The position numbers and the translations under genes were made by a program. The notes beneath the pieces are model-generated. The model did not search any database. It was given only the letters and a program-made list of their open reading frames with translations, and was not told where the DNA came from. 64,000 nt of DNA from Fomitopsis serialis. Taxonomy: Eukaryota; Basidiomycota; Agaricomycetes; Polyporales; Fomitopsidaceae. The stretch spans positions 119,813 to 183,812 of the forward strand of contig NW_025955039.1 in NCBI RefSeq assembly GCF_022376445.1. The letters are read 5' to 3'. Of this stretch, positions 11,209-23,174 are shown piece after piece (within the stretch, counting starts at the first letter, position 1; every line of letters begins with the position of its first letter).

Positions 11209-12610
11209 TCAAAGACCTTCGAATCGCCTGAGCGTGTTCTCGGGAAGGCAGCTCTCCGAGGACTTCCTCTCGAAGGCCTGGAGAGCGCCGTCCCGGAACA
11301 CCAAGCTCAGCCTTCCCCGTTCTCCGTGCTCGACGACGAGATCCTGGATGGTCTGCAGAGCAGCTCTCAGCTTCCTGAAGCTGCCCTGCAGCCGCGCTTC
11401 TATCCTCTGCATCTCCGCGTCCTCCAAAGCACGCTTCGTAATTTCCTCGAAATTGCCGCGGCTGTGCACCGCGAGGTAATGGTTCGGCGTCTGCGAAAGG
11501 AATAGCTGAGGGTACGCCTCGATCCAGTCGTAATTCATGGCATTGTTACGCGAACGCGTCGTCATCTCGATGAGCGAGCTTTGCGGGACGAGTGTACCGG
11601 CCCGCATGACGTCGAGCTCGGCGGTAGAGATGTCCTTGTCGATGTCCGGGCCGTTGCTTGCACCAGACGCAACCGCCAATCCGGACAACATGCTGGACAG
11701 GCTGTCCACATCGGTGGAGGCGGTCTGGCTCCGCGGGGCCGACTCTGACGTCGCAGTAGGAATGCAAGCATCCACTTCAAACCGGACGACCATGGTCAGA
11801 CCATCAAAATCCTACATAAGAACGAGTTAGAGTGGTTGACCTTATATGAGAGAACAACTCACATATTTGACGATGCGATGGTAGCCGCTAGCTTGCGCGC
11901 AACCGGGCGCTTTGTTCGTGCTCTCGCGTTCGAAACTGAACCCGTAAGTCGAATATTGCATGCTTGGCATCTCTCTCGTCTTCTTCTCCCAGCGGTTCAA
12001 GAGCACCGTACGCCTGCCGGCCAACTGAGTGTCGATCCTGAACTCCTTGGCGGTGCCGTCTTCGTTGATCCAGCGCAACAGCTTTCGAAGACCATTGCGA
12101 TCGGTGACAAAGTCAACTGCACTCCAGTCAAAGGATCGCCCTTATCCTCCGACATAATGTCCACAGCGCGCACTAGGGGATATAACGGATAGGAAGGCAT
12201 GTGGTAGCCGGTCTGGTCCACGTACCGGACACCGCTGTCTCGCGGCACCCGGTACGGCAAGGAACGGCCTCGCCAGAGTGGAGGAGATCCTAGTGCAGAT
12301 GGTATACTCAGTGAAGAACCGTACTCCCAACTAGGGTAGCATGTAGACGTACCGGGAACGATGATGGTAGGCTTGCTGGAATTGGTCCAGTTGAATGACC
12401 CGATGTACTCGAACTGTTTGATTGCGATGACCTTCCCTGAGGTCGTAGCGGGCTTTGCGATTGTTTTAACAGGCGTAGAAGATAAGCCTTCAGAGAGCGT
12501 GCGCTCCGGTGGCAACGAAGACAACGCAGGAGAACTTGCGACCTGACCACCGGAGGCCCCGCCGCGGCGAGCATACTCTCCACGCCGATATTGGTGAAAT
12601 GTTCTGGCAT
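11209..12610 (-). CDS. DXO/Rai1-like protein, array copy B
   Basis: Same architecture as copy A: FEYIGSFNW, TIIVPG, then after an intron (GTACGT...CACTAG) SPPLWRGRSLPYRVP, DRNGLRKLLRW, FRIDTQLAGRRTVLLNRW, YGFSFERES, MVVRFEVDAC, SSLIEMTTRS and EAYPQLFLSQTP. The end is LRRFEGL at 11209. The GYxFE and ExD motifs are kept, but the ExK position reads EMTT, so the lysine of the family is replaced. The ATG at 12610 (MPEHFTNIGVE) is the likely start. It needs one base correction to join the following YARRGGASGG frame, and another loss lies near DKGDPL (about 12135). Function is unknown; an RNA-cap nuclease fold is inferred from motifs only. Confidence 0.62.
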
Positions 12611-13342
12611 GACTAGTATGAGGATGCGGGGTCTTCGCCGACTGCAAGTGTTCGACGTGACGGCAGACTGAGGATCCAGACGAGCCTTAGAGGATAGTTA
12701 TAGTATGGCTCGGACACAAACCTTGTGAGGCCGCTATGCTTCCCCGCTATCTAAAGTTGAAGGGTTCAATTAGTGCGGTTGATAGAGAGCACGAGGCGTT
12801 CTCATGGCCCAGACAAGGGACAGAAGCAGCCCCAACAGCTTAAGGTTCAAGTTCACTGCGGAGGCGGCGGTACGTTGGCCGTCCTTTGGTCATCTTCGCC
12901 GAGTCGCCGCAAGTTCCACAGTGTACATCTACAAGATCAGCAGACTACGGTGAGAACAGCCTAAGCAAAATAACGACGCGGAGTCAGCCTCGAGGTGATC
13001 CAGTGAATTATCAACATACCGTTCTTATACAGGACTCTCTAGCTACAGTTGGCCGGAGAGGTACGACAGCTGCAAATGGCTGTGGACAGCTGGCAGTGGA
13101 AGCCATCACTTGTAGGTTGAACGGCACCAGCGCACGAGATTTGAAGACATTGAAGTATCGATTGCGCCGTGTACCGATGCTATGTACTGTGGAATCGATT
13201 TACGTGGACTACGGGTCACAGATGTCTTTAATAACTTCTGGACGCTAGCAAATTCGCTGTGAACAAACCATGACTTAAAGAAGAGTCGACGTGATGTGAT
13301 GCGCTTACCGTGAATCGTTGCAAGATCTCCGACGGTAGGCAG
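12611..13342. other. Intergenic between array copies B and C
   Basis: About 730 bp without recognisable gene or repeat. Confidence 0.45.
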
Positions 13343-14604
13343 CTAGCCTGCGAAGTCCTCTCGTAGACTCAAGGCAGCGACCGTATTCGGTTCATAGACA
13401 AGGTAGATGGCCGTGGTGACCATGCTCGACAACAAGGCTTGTATGGTTCGTAGGACATCCCGCAGTTGCGGAAGTCGCCTGCAATGCCGCCTCAACGACA
13501 GAAGTGCCTCCTCCGCTCGCGCTCGTTCCGATTGCTGAATTCCCGTGGTATGATCCCGGTAGAGATACGGGATTGACCAAATACAGCTGGGGTACGTGCT
13601 CGTCCACGTTTTCGGCTTGCTTTGAGTTCTATCAACGATGTTTGCGGGACTCATGCCTGTCCGTATGATCTTCATGGGGTGTTGCCTTCGAAGCCGGGAG
13701 AGCCAGGAGCCGAACGTTTGGATAGCGTGCGATTGGATCTGACGTCGCGGAACACGTGGAGTCCAATGTCGTAGTTGTCGCGATGCACGCATCCACTTCG
13801 TACGAGACGATCATTTCAGCCCCCAAACACTTCATACGTATCAGCGACTATATGCAGTCATGCGCGGAGAGTATGACGCACATATGAACTGATGCGATAA
13901 TGTCCAGTGGTGCCTTCGCAGCCCGGAGCCGGCTGCGTGCTTTCATGCTCGAAGCTGAACCCGTAACTTCTCCATCCACCCAAAGCTGAGTATCTTCCTC
14001 CGGTTGATTCAGAAAGACCGTTCGCTCCCGGCGAACTCGAGGTCAATCCTGAAGGCTCTCCCTGCGTATCCACCTGCCCACCCCAGCAACTTCCGTAATG
14101 CATTCCTGTCGGTGATAAAATCGATGTTTGGCCAGTCCACGTGGACTCCATTCTCTCCCGTCATGATATCAATCGCATTCATACGGGCTAGGTTCTGGAG
14201 GGAAGGAGGCACCCTGTATGCGTCCTCGAATGCAAACATGTCCCGGTCGAGCGACAATGTGTACGGAGCACCTCTATCGCACCACAACGGCGGTGAACCT
14301 AGTGTATATATTGAGCAGCCAGTCGGTGTACGGCAATCTTGATGTGGCATCACACACCTGGGACGAGAATTATGGGTTCTGCAGAATCGACCCAGTTGTA
14401 CGAACCGATATACACCACGTTCTCGACCATGGACTCGGAGACACATTCATTAAGATTGGAGTCGGCGACGGTATCAGTGGGGCTATCCAAGACCATCAGG
14501 GGGGTCTCCTCTAGACCACTATGAAGCATGTCCTGCTCGACTTGTTTCGCCGTATAGCTGCCCTCCCTGCCATCCCCAGCTGTCTGCCAGACGGTTGAGG
14601 CCAT
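13343..14604 (-). CDS. DXO/Rai1-like protein, array copy C (diverged)
   Basis: Starts at the ATG 14604 (MASTVWQTAG). It shares VVYIGSYNWVD and IILVPG, then GSPPLWCDRGAPYT, IDFITDRNALRKLLGW, FRIDLEFAGSERS, YGFSFEHES, PGCEGTTGHYRIS and MIVSYEVDAC. The C-terminal third has drifted: the ExK region reads IVDRTQSK and the following YPQLFLSQTP is only recognisable as YPSCIW. The end is LSLREDFAG at 13343. It is the most diverged member in the nuclease-like third and may be a decaying copy. Single-base problems lie near 14040 and 13960. Confidence 0.55.
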
Positions 14605-14976
14605 GAGAAGATAAGAGGGCGACGTAGAGTAGAGGGATGCTGACCTCCGCAGATAAGCTATACATTATATGTCGATCGATGGACGAATAGGCTTCTATGC
14701 ACCCGTTTCAGCGAGACGCGCCTGTCAGCGTTTGCCTCCTGACATGCTTTCCCCGCGTGCCGTCTACGGGGTATGACGAGGATCCGCAGCATTTCATGTA
14801 GACCTCGACTTGATTTTTAGTGCAAGCACAGATCAGAACGTGGACGTCTGCATCGAAGACAATGCTCTGCAAGCTCTGCAGTAAGAAAACAATTAGCGGT
14901 TTGCAGCAACAACGAACGCAAAAGGTACATAGAGTCGACGCATATGGATAATACAGTTCCTTCTCATCCGGGGCAA
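14605..14976. other. Short intergenic between array copies C and D
   Basis: Upstream region of copy C. Nothing else recognised. Confidence 0.45.
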
Positions 14977-16327
14977 TCATAGCCCTTCAAACCGCCTCAG
15001 CATGGTATCGGGAAGGCAACTCTCTTGAGTCTTCCGTCCGAAGACCCGGAGAGTGCTGTCCTCGAAGACCAGGCTGAGCCTGCCCCTGTCCCCGTGTTCG
15101 ACGACGAGGTCTTGGATAGCCCGAAGGGCAGACCTCAGTTTCTTGAAGTCGCCCCGCAGCTTTGCCTCGATGCGCTTCATCTCCGGATCGTCCAACGCGC
15201 GCTTTCGCACTTCCGTAAAGTTGCCTTGGTTGTGGACGGCCAAGTAACGCCACTGTGTCTGCGAGAAGTAGAGCTGCGGGTACGTGCCCACCCAGTCGTA
15301 CTTCACGCCATTCTGCCCCGAGCCTGAGCGAGTCGTGATCTCGGTGAGCGCGCCCTGGGGACGACGGGCACGGCCGCTCGGATGACGTCGAGCTCCGCAG
15401 TCGACGCATCTCTGTCAACATCGAAGCCTCGTTTCTCGCCAGACTTCATGCTCATAGCGGACAGGTTCGATGCGAGGCTGTTCACGTCCGGCGTAGGTGG
15501 TTGTTGTGGAGCCTGTGTCGATGCGTCCGTATTAGGTGGGACACAAGCATCCACTGAGAAGCGGACAACCATAGTGAGACCGCCGAAGCCTACACCATGT
15601 TAGTTGATACACCATAAGAAAGAAGAACATGTACATATTCACAATACGGTGGTGTCCGATAGTCGGTATATCCTCTTGTCCTGGCACGCAATACGTGCTC
15701 TCGCGCTGAAAGCTTATCGGCCACTGGCCGGATGCGTGGTTCTCCTTCGTTCGCTTCTCCCAGCGATTTAGAAGGACAGTCCGTCGCCCAGCTAACTGCA
15801 TGTCAATCCTGAATGCATAGCCCTCGCCTTGGATCCACACGAGCAGGTTTGGATGCTGTTACGATCGTCACGAAATCGACCGTGCTCCAGTCAAATCTCG
15901 CCTGCTCCTTGACTCAATCACTGCGCGCATCATGGAAAGAGTCAAGAGCCCATGCGTTCCCCGCTTGGTCAACAAATTGATCCTTGGTATCGAGGGGGAC
16001 CGAATATGGGAGAGGACGGTCGCGCCAGTATGCAGGAGAACCTATGTAGCTGGTTTTCACTGTGATGTCTGTATGCCAACTACTATTGCGACGTACCTGG
16101 CACGACCACCGTCGGCTTCCTCGCCTCGACCCAGCTATACGAGCCGACGTATTCCAGGTCTTGATGGCGATGGCAATGTCGTCATCTGTGATATTCGTAG
16201 GCTTCTCCACGACCGCAACGGGCTCAGTGTAGAGCTCCTCCATCAGGGCATCATCGGAGGCATGCGAGTGTGCTGCACCGAAGTATCCTCCCCGACTTCG
16301 AGGATATCCAGGTAGATAATCCGCCAT
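14977..16327 (-). CDS. DXO/Rai1-like protein, array copy D
   Basis: Starts at the ATG 16327 (MADYLPGYPRSRGGYFG). Parts seen in order: a YIGS-type exon, SPAYWRDRPLPYSVPLD, FRIDMQLAGRRTVLLNRW, SFQRES, MVVRFSVDAC, ALTEITTRS, YDWVGTYPQLYFSQTQ and the ending LRRFEGL at 14977. Here the GYxFE Glu reads Gln (SFQRES) and the ExD Glu reads Ser (FSVDAC). The metal-binding set therefore appears incomplete unless these are base errors. Its last exon (14977-15306) is very close to that of copy B (DLVVEHGxRGRLSLVF), suggesting recent duplication or conversion between B and D. One frame correction is needed near 15350 and another in the first exons. Confidence 0.6.
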
Positions 16328-17362
16328 AGTAATAAGACTTCGTGAGGGTTGATTGTGCTTTGCCGTGCTACCGAGCGGGGTCCACTTGCAAGCAGACTGC
16401 TCGGCGTATATATGTGCCAGGAGATGATCGATGATTCCTCAAACCTTCATTCTTCTGTTCTCTCAGCGAACGCCTTGATAGAGTTTACTGAGCGCTCGAC
16501 GATTTGCATGCGGCGCCCTCATGTGGTGCGGTGGACACTGCTAAAGAGGAGAAGTCATCCTTGAAGCTGGAAGGTTCGGTCACCCTGACGCGGATAAAGT
16601 AAGATGGACCTTGCTCGTTGTCAGCTGGTACATGCTATACGATTTTGTGGTGAAGAGGCTACCTGAGCTCTTTGAATTAGCAGCCATATCGTATCCGCAC
16701 CGAGAGTTGTGAAGGGCACGATACATACGTGGCGTCGATCCAAGTCCGACCTGCAGGAAGTAACGGGGCGCCCGAGCTTTCTACCTGGCAAAGTGGGAAG
16801 GCTGTTCGCCGCTTGGCCTGTATATCTCTGTGTAGAGCAGATTAGAACGAATTCCAAGAGACGAGGTTATGCGAGAATAGACTTACCGGGCAGCTTTACC
16901 ACCAGCTTTCATAACGTTGACCCTTACAGTCGTCCCATCGCAAGCCTAAATGTGCCAGAGGCTGCATAGATAAGCCACTCTTCCATAGCCAGGTTATGTA
17001 TATACACAGACCCAGCGAGACATAACCCAAAGCACCTCGCCATGATGGTAAATCGGTGAGATGATCACGACGAACGGTGCGGGCGTGGAACCGAAGTCGC
17101 CGAGCTGGCACAGCCGCCTGCGGCCATCACTCGGCAACACGGGCCGGGCCGTCACCGAGTGATCGGAGTGAGCGCCTGCGGCCTTTCGATCTGATCTCAT
17201 CGTCTCCGCGGCAAATTGTGGCTGGGTCTCTCTGGCCTGATGATTGACTCGACACCCACCCTCCGTATTTCTTGACGCTTACCTCCATCTCGGCGTGCTT
17301 CACCGCGCGTATCAGACCCTCACACACCGGCACTCTCGCCTGCCGCAAAAACCCTTCATAAA
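16328..17362. other. Intergenic, array/HIS1 divergent region
   Basis: About 1 kb between the start of array copy D (minus) and HIS1 (plus), so it should hold both promoters. TGACTCG at 17245-17251 is one base off the general-control site TGACTCA. Nothing else was recognised. Confidence 0.4.
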
Positions 17363-17407
17363 ATGAGTGCGTCAGGGCCCGAAGTGCTCGCCGAACCCGC
17401 TCGCTGA
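17363..17407 (+). promoter_or_regulatory. Possible short upstream ORF before HIS1
   Basis: ATG at 17363 opens 14 codons (MSASGPEVLAEPAR) and stops at TGA 17405-17407, three bases before the HIS1 ATG at 17411. It could be a translational uORF, or an in-frame N-terminal extension separated by a base error. Confidence 0.3.
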
Positions 17408-17410
17408 ACC

Positions 17411-18616
17411 ATGCTAGATGTCGATGCGCTGAACGGCCGACTTCTGTTCGCGATCCCCAAGAAAGGTCGGGATCTGGTGGTGTCTGGCAGAAGGGCAGAT
17501 TTCAGACAATATCCTCTTGATTTACAGGGCGGTTGCACGACAAGTGCTTGGAACTGTTGGCAGGTGAACGCCTTTCGTCTCTGACACGCTTTACTGAGCA
17601 TTGACACCATTGCAGGTGCCGACATCCATTCCGTAAGGACCACCGGCTAGACGTATGTCTCGTGAAGAACCACAACATGGCATTGTAAGGCACCTCTTGG
17701 CTAGGCCGTCCACTGTCCTCACCACCTACCAGGGTCTTCCTACCCGCGTCCGACATCCCCTCATTCGTCGGGAAGGGTAACGTCGACCTCGGATCACCGG
17801 CCAGGACGTGATCAAGGAGTCCCAAATGCAGCAGCACGTCACCGAGGTCCTCCCGCTCAACTTCGGCAAATGCGCGCTGCAGGTGCAGGTCCCGGAGGCG
17901 GGGCCAGTCCAGTCCGTCGAGCAACTCACGGGCAAGCGCGTCGTTACCTCCTTCGAGGTCCTCTCTGGCGAGTACTTCGGGAGGCTCGACGACCAGCTCG
18001 GCCTCGTCGGCGACAAGAAGACGAGGATTGAATACGTCGGCGGCAGTGTTGAGGCGGCGTGCGCGCTCGGGCTCGCTGACGGTATCGGTATGTACTGCCC
18101 CTGCGCGCCGATGATCCGTCTGTGTTCCGAAGCTCATGCCGTCCTCTGCAGTTGATCTCGTAGGTGCGTACCTACGATAAAACCGGAGGCAGTGGTCTCT
18201 GTCGTCGCTCGGCGCATCACTTATCCTTGCCGGCAGAGTCTGGCGATACGATGCGCGCGGCGGGCCTGCACGCCATCGCGACGCTCCTGCAGACCGAGGC
18301 GGTGCTCATCAAGTCGAGCACGCCGAAGCACGAGTCGCTCGACCCGCTCATCAAGCTGATCACCGCCCGCATCGCCGGCGTTGTCGCCGCGGGCAAGTAC
18401 GTCGTCTGCGAGTACAACATCACCCGCGCGAAGCTGCACGACGCGACCACCATACGCCCGGCCGCCGTGCGCCCACAATCAGCCCGCTCGAGGACGAGGC
18501 GTGGGTCGCGGTGAGCAGCATGGTCGAGAAGAAGCGCATAGCGGACGTCATGGACGAACTCGTCAAGATGGGGCCGAGACATACTCATCTTCAATCTCGA
18601 CAACTGCAGAGTATAG
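17411..18616 (+). CDS. his1: ATP phosphoribosyltransferase (histidine step 1)
   Basis: Joins ATP and PRPP in the first, feedback-controlled step of histidine synthesis; cytosolic. The ATG at 17411 gives LNGRLLFAIPKKGR, the family start. Short exons then read CLELLAG, DVCLVKNHNMAL (after restoring one T in the run near 17625), FLPASDIPSFVGKGNVDLG, TGQDVIKESQMQQH, RVVTSFEVLSGEYF, EYVGGSVEAACALGLADGI and the PRPP-binding SGDTMRAAGLHAIAT. The C-terminal regulatory domain is present (VSSMVEKKRIADVMDELVKM ... FNLDNCRV), so this is the long HisG form. The stop is at 18614-18616. Three single bases appear missing (about 17625, 17792, 18577). In an essential biosynthetic gene this argues for consensus error. 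Its 3' end converges on the PH-domain gene. Confidence 0.92.
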
Positions 18617-18858
18617 GCGCCGGACCGTGGTCACGTACGCTGTCGGCAGCAAGGACTGTAGATCTAGTATTTATTGCATACATATTGCTCATGAAGTGTT
18701 GAATGTGCAGTGTATAACATGTTTTTGGGGTGGAAAGCGTATACACTCGTGGAGCGCTCTCACATCGGCCAGGACTCACTATGCAAAAGCCGACGCGGGT
18801 CGACGTGCAGACGTCGGACTCGGAGTAGGCAAGGGACGCCTTCGTGTTCCATGCGGGC

Positions 18859-21800
18859 TCACCATACAGGGCCCGGTGGTCCTGGCACTGGCAACGGTTG
18901 CGCTCCGGGCGTCGGTGGGCCAGCAGAGCGAGACCGCCCATGGTGCTGGGTCCGCGATTGCTGTTGCGGCGGGAACAGCTGTGCACCCGCCTGCTTCTGC
19001 TTCGAGTAGAACGCGAAGAGGTCCCCGATCTGCTGCTCCAACCCCTGCCGCTCTCGCTGCAGACGGCTGACCTCCTGCGTCATGAGCATCACTTCACGCG
19101 TGAGCTCTTTCTTGAAGTGCTCGACGTGCACTGGGGCGTTGTGTGTTGGGTGAGTCGACTCTTATGAATGAGAGAAAGGGGGGCGCTCACTCTGGACGTT
19201 GATCTGGGTGGCCTCTTTCATAGCTTCGACGAAGCGGAGGCGCTCCCCCCGGATCTCGTTGGATAGCTCTGGTGCTCTCTGGTCAGCCGGGACATGTGAT
19301 CAGACTGCCGTGCCTACCCGTTCCAAGCGAGCGCAGCATGCGCTCCTGGTCTTGTCGTTGGCGGTCAATGAGACCCACTACCGACTCAGTCGCTGCGGAC
19401 GATCGTCAACAACTACGCCACAGTGACATGAACTGACCACGTACTGAGCATGTTCCGCGCCTCAGCGTTCTTCTTGAGGTCCTCGTGCACGGCCGCAATG
19501 AGGCCGTTGACGGCGGCATGGAGGGCAACCGAGCCTTCCTCCTTGCCCTTCGCCTCAACCAAGAGCTTGCGGACATCCGCCAGTAGACTGCCCTGCGGAG
19601 GCGTTCCTGGCCGTCTTCCGCGGGCTCCTGGAGCTCAGCGACGGGCCCGAGCTCCTTGCAGAGCATCTGAATGCCCGCTGCGACGTTCTCTATCTGGGAG
19701 GTTCCGTGGTTGACAAAGCCTCGAGCCACTACAGCAAGCCATCAATACTCCGTTCTCAGCGGGAAGTGTAAGTCACGGTGACCCACCGAGTTCAGCTCGT
19801 TCAGGTAGCGGATGCTGTCGGTCTGCTGCTCCGTATGTGATGACCACTGTTCTTGGGCGCCTTGCAGCAAGGATAGGATTTCCGCGGCCTGCAGTTAGAT
19901 GAGTAGAGCGCCTGAACAAGTACAGATCGCGGCGTACCTCTCCATTATCGCCCGTAGGCTGACCAGCGCTCGGCTCACGGTCGTGCAGGTTCTGACACAG
20001 AGTCGCCAGAGCCTCCAATTTCATATGCATTTCGTTCAGCTTGTCGGAACTAGCAAGGCCAGTGGGGGACTGTGTCGTTCCATGTGCTCCACTTTGGATC
20101 TCGAGCCGAAGTTCATCCAGCTTGGTGAAAACGCTGGATAGGTCGATGGCATCCGTCGCGCTAGCTCTCCCCTGTCGGGAGACTTGGTCCAAGATCGCAT
20201 TCACCTTGCTTTGAATCTCCCCTAGCGCTCCATAGTCGGCGGGCTGAGTGTCAGAGTTCCTGTTCCTCTCGGAAGATCTCGCCCTCGCCACCGGAGTGTT
20301 TGGGCTCTGGTTCCGCTCACAAGTCGTCTGAGGAATCGGGGGCAACGTCCTGGTTCGTCCTCAAAGTCACCCTGACAAGCGGAGGAGGCAGCTCCGAGGT
20401 TCCTCGCGCAGGTGCACAGGCACGTGTGAGAGATCCCGCGTTCCTCCCTAACAGCGACGGGTGTCTTCATGGAGCCTGCATCCGTATCAAGTCGAATCAT
20501 AGGTCGCCTAGCCGTACTTGGTACGCCACCCTCTGACGGGGCCTGGGTTGGAGTCAGGAAGGCCGGATCACGACTTCGTCGTCCGAGGAGTATCTCGACG
20601 CAGGTGAAAAGAGGTCCTGGGCGAGGGGCGGAGGTTTGAGGAAGGTGGAGGTCGCGGGAGTGCGTGCTGGGCTAGAAGGTGCGACGGAAGTCAGACGGCC
20701 TGAACACGCAGAGAGCGGCGAGTCAATCGGTGTGTCGCGGTAGCTATCGACGAGCGAGTCCATGACTCCAGACGCAGAGGTAGCCTGGCGATGCAAGCCG
20801 CTGCTGTCGGGTCCGTATCGCAGAGATCTGGCACGGGAAGCCGTTGGCGATGCGGCGGACAAGGGAGATCCTCGCACAGGTGACGGGCTTCCGGTCGGAT
20901 TCTCCAGTTGTGCCAACCGTTGCCTGACCATGGACCGTTTGTCGAGATTCATGATGGATGGGCTCTGACTACGCGTCGGGGTTGTGGGTGTCTTGCTAGG
21001 CGTTGTGGGTGGGCGTGGAAGCGGAGAAAGCTTAGGAGCGCCGGAAGAGGTGAGGGGACGAATGGAACTAGACGGGATCTGGATGGAAAGCTTCGGGGCT
21101 GACGGCTTCTCGGAAGCCTGAGGGATGTCGGGGAGAGCACGGTCCACGTTGAGGGTAGATCCTGCTGTGATAGTCGAGCGAGCAGACATGGCACTGCTAC
21201 GCCCGCTTGCAGCTGAGCGAGGGTCAGTGCCAGTGGTGTTCTCAGCTCCATTGCTGGCGGCCATGACGGACTGGGTGCGCCTGACCGCAATGCTTGCTGC
21301 CTCACTTCGCTCTTCTTGGGCTTCCAGTATTGCATCCCTTGGTAGCGTCGTGAGCATAGCCTACGAGCAGTCCGCGAGGAACATACCATATCTTGCTCAC
21401 CCACGCCGCTCGCTCTCCGACGGAGCGGACAGCGAGCTTCTCCCTTGGCCGCCCCTCAAACTGGAGCTCAAATATCTTCCAGACCTGACGGTCACCACCT
21501 TCCGCGCTCTGCGACGGCAACATCGCTCGCTCGCTCGGGTCCAGTTCCGTCGAGGATAACGAGCGCACATCGGCGCATTCCCGGAATGCGATGATGTTCG
21601 TTGAAGGGTGACCGCCCGAAGTCTCCGAAGTTAGCAGGAGGTGAGTGCTGTGCAGCATCGCCGTGCAGTGCGTCCAGACCGGGTGTAAACCCGCAGAGGA
21701 CGTCGGTGGGCGAGACAGGTAGAGAACCGGCCCAGAGTGGCGAGCAGTCGTAGGCGAGATAGGTGTCTTGCATATGTTGAGAGGCCCCCGAATTTCAAGT

Positions 21801-22459
21801 TCACTGACTCGCGGTACGCTAAGCGTCGAAGGACGGTCGCGGGAAGTAGATACGCTTATTCGCGAAGAGTTGATACGCTCTTGGAGCACTTGCCCGCCTA
21901 CGCGCCCAGCAACAGTGGAGAGCTCCCCGGCAGTCTTGCCAGTACTCTTTTTGAAAACCGACAGGAAGCTCCGGATCGATTGTCGTATGGGCGAGCGCTT
22001 GTTTGTCTTCTCGATTGCAGGATATGCGCCGGGACGTAAGCTGGGTGTTTCTAGTCGATGACCCGACGGAGCTTTCGTGGGTGACATAGACTCGAAACGA
22101 CCAATGAGCTCTTTGGTGGTTCCCCGCCGCGAGAGGCCAGCTGATGGTGAATCCGTTGAAGGGTCTCTTGGAAGAGAGAAATACGGCCCATAAGGCTCCT
22201 CGCTAATGATCTGTAGTGCAGACTCGCGAGTGAGGTATTGTCCGTTAGACCCAGGGGTGGTTGACGCAATATGTACTCCGTCGGCCGCATTTGCAGTTAT
22301 TCCATGCGTACGCTCGAATTTGCCGGCTGTGCCAACAAGACCTTCATCCATGGGCGTTACTAGTGGATTGCTGGCTTGGCTGCATGTACTAGCCCGTGTC
22401 ATAGGTGGATGAGAATAGAGTGAGAAGATTTCGGAAGACGCATCGTAAGCTCCGGACAT
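18859..22459 (-). CDS. PH-domain and coiled-coil scaffold protein
   Basis: Large cytoplasmic protein of roughly 1000 residues. The ATG is at 22459 (MSGAYDASSEIF). A Ser/Pro-rich basic N-terminal region includes SPIRQSIRSFLSVFKKS. A PH-like domain near residues 240-365 runs from GPVLYLSRPP to ERAAWVSKIWYV, with the C-terminal helix tryptophan visible. A long disordered Ser/Pro/Thr stretch follows (SKTPTTPTRSQSPS, NLDKRSMVRQRLAQLENPTG). The C-terminal third is coiled coil (QSKVNAILDQVS, DKLNEMHMKLEALATL, ELTREVMLMTQEVSRLQRER) and ends in a Gln/Pro tail at 18859. Probably lipid- or cortex-associated, but the specific function is not recognisable. Several introns and some base corrections occur between 20.5 and 19.1 kb. 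Confidence 0.7.
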
Positions 22460-23174
22460 TGCAGTAGCAAGCAAACCAGGATGTATAAACCTATCATCGA
22501 CTCTGATGCTATATTTCAGTCACAACCACCAGTCAGGAACTCAACGGAGTACCTTCAATTTGTCCCGAGTCATTGATGCATAGTCGCAATTTCTACCATC
22601 TTGGCCACGGGTGTACACATCGCAACATAAAAATCGCCCCTTCACCGAATACAGCTGGGCTGAGACCAGTCCTCAGGATGTCGTGTCCCGCGGACCTGAG
22701 TTTAGCACAGTCATATAGGTGCGCTTTGAAACACATTTTCTAGACCACAGATACACTGGCTGTCTTTTTCTTGTGTTCTGAGAGTATCAGCGTTCCGTAA
22801 GGCATGTGCATGGCGCGATGTGAGAGTCGAATTTGTGTTCCAAGCTTGGAACGTTCACTGCCAGTGCCAGTGGCCAGTGGCCAGTCTGAGCCGACGCCTG
22901 CCAGCGCTCGCGGCGCTCAGATCTCAGATCTCAGATTCAACCTCCTCGTCCTCGTCCTCGGTCTTGATCATGAGCTTGAACTTTTGAACGTTTGAACGCT
23001 CGAAGCTTGGCTAGGATTCTCGAAGCTTTAGAGGAGCTAGTTCTTACTTTATTAGCTGAGACAGCCGTACAGTACTCACTGCATACACGTCCGTCACATT
23101 ACAGTAAGACCATTGGGCGTTGATGCCGGGATACACCAATCAGAATAATGACCGTCCGGTGCAGAATGTACTAC
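22460..23174. other. Intergenic, PH-gene upstream region
   Basis: About 715 bp. Short direct repeats are seen (AGTGGCCAGT near 22870, AGATCTC near 22918, CTCGAAGCTT near 22997 and 23017). No gene. Confidence 0.4.

Noticed and set aside
9457..16327. Prenyl (geranylgeranyl) diphosphate synthase function for the tandem array
   Set aside because: No DDxxD or similar aspartate-rich motifs; conserved motifs fit a nuclease-like fold instead.
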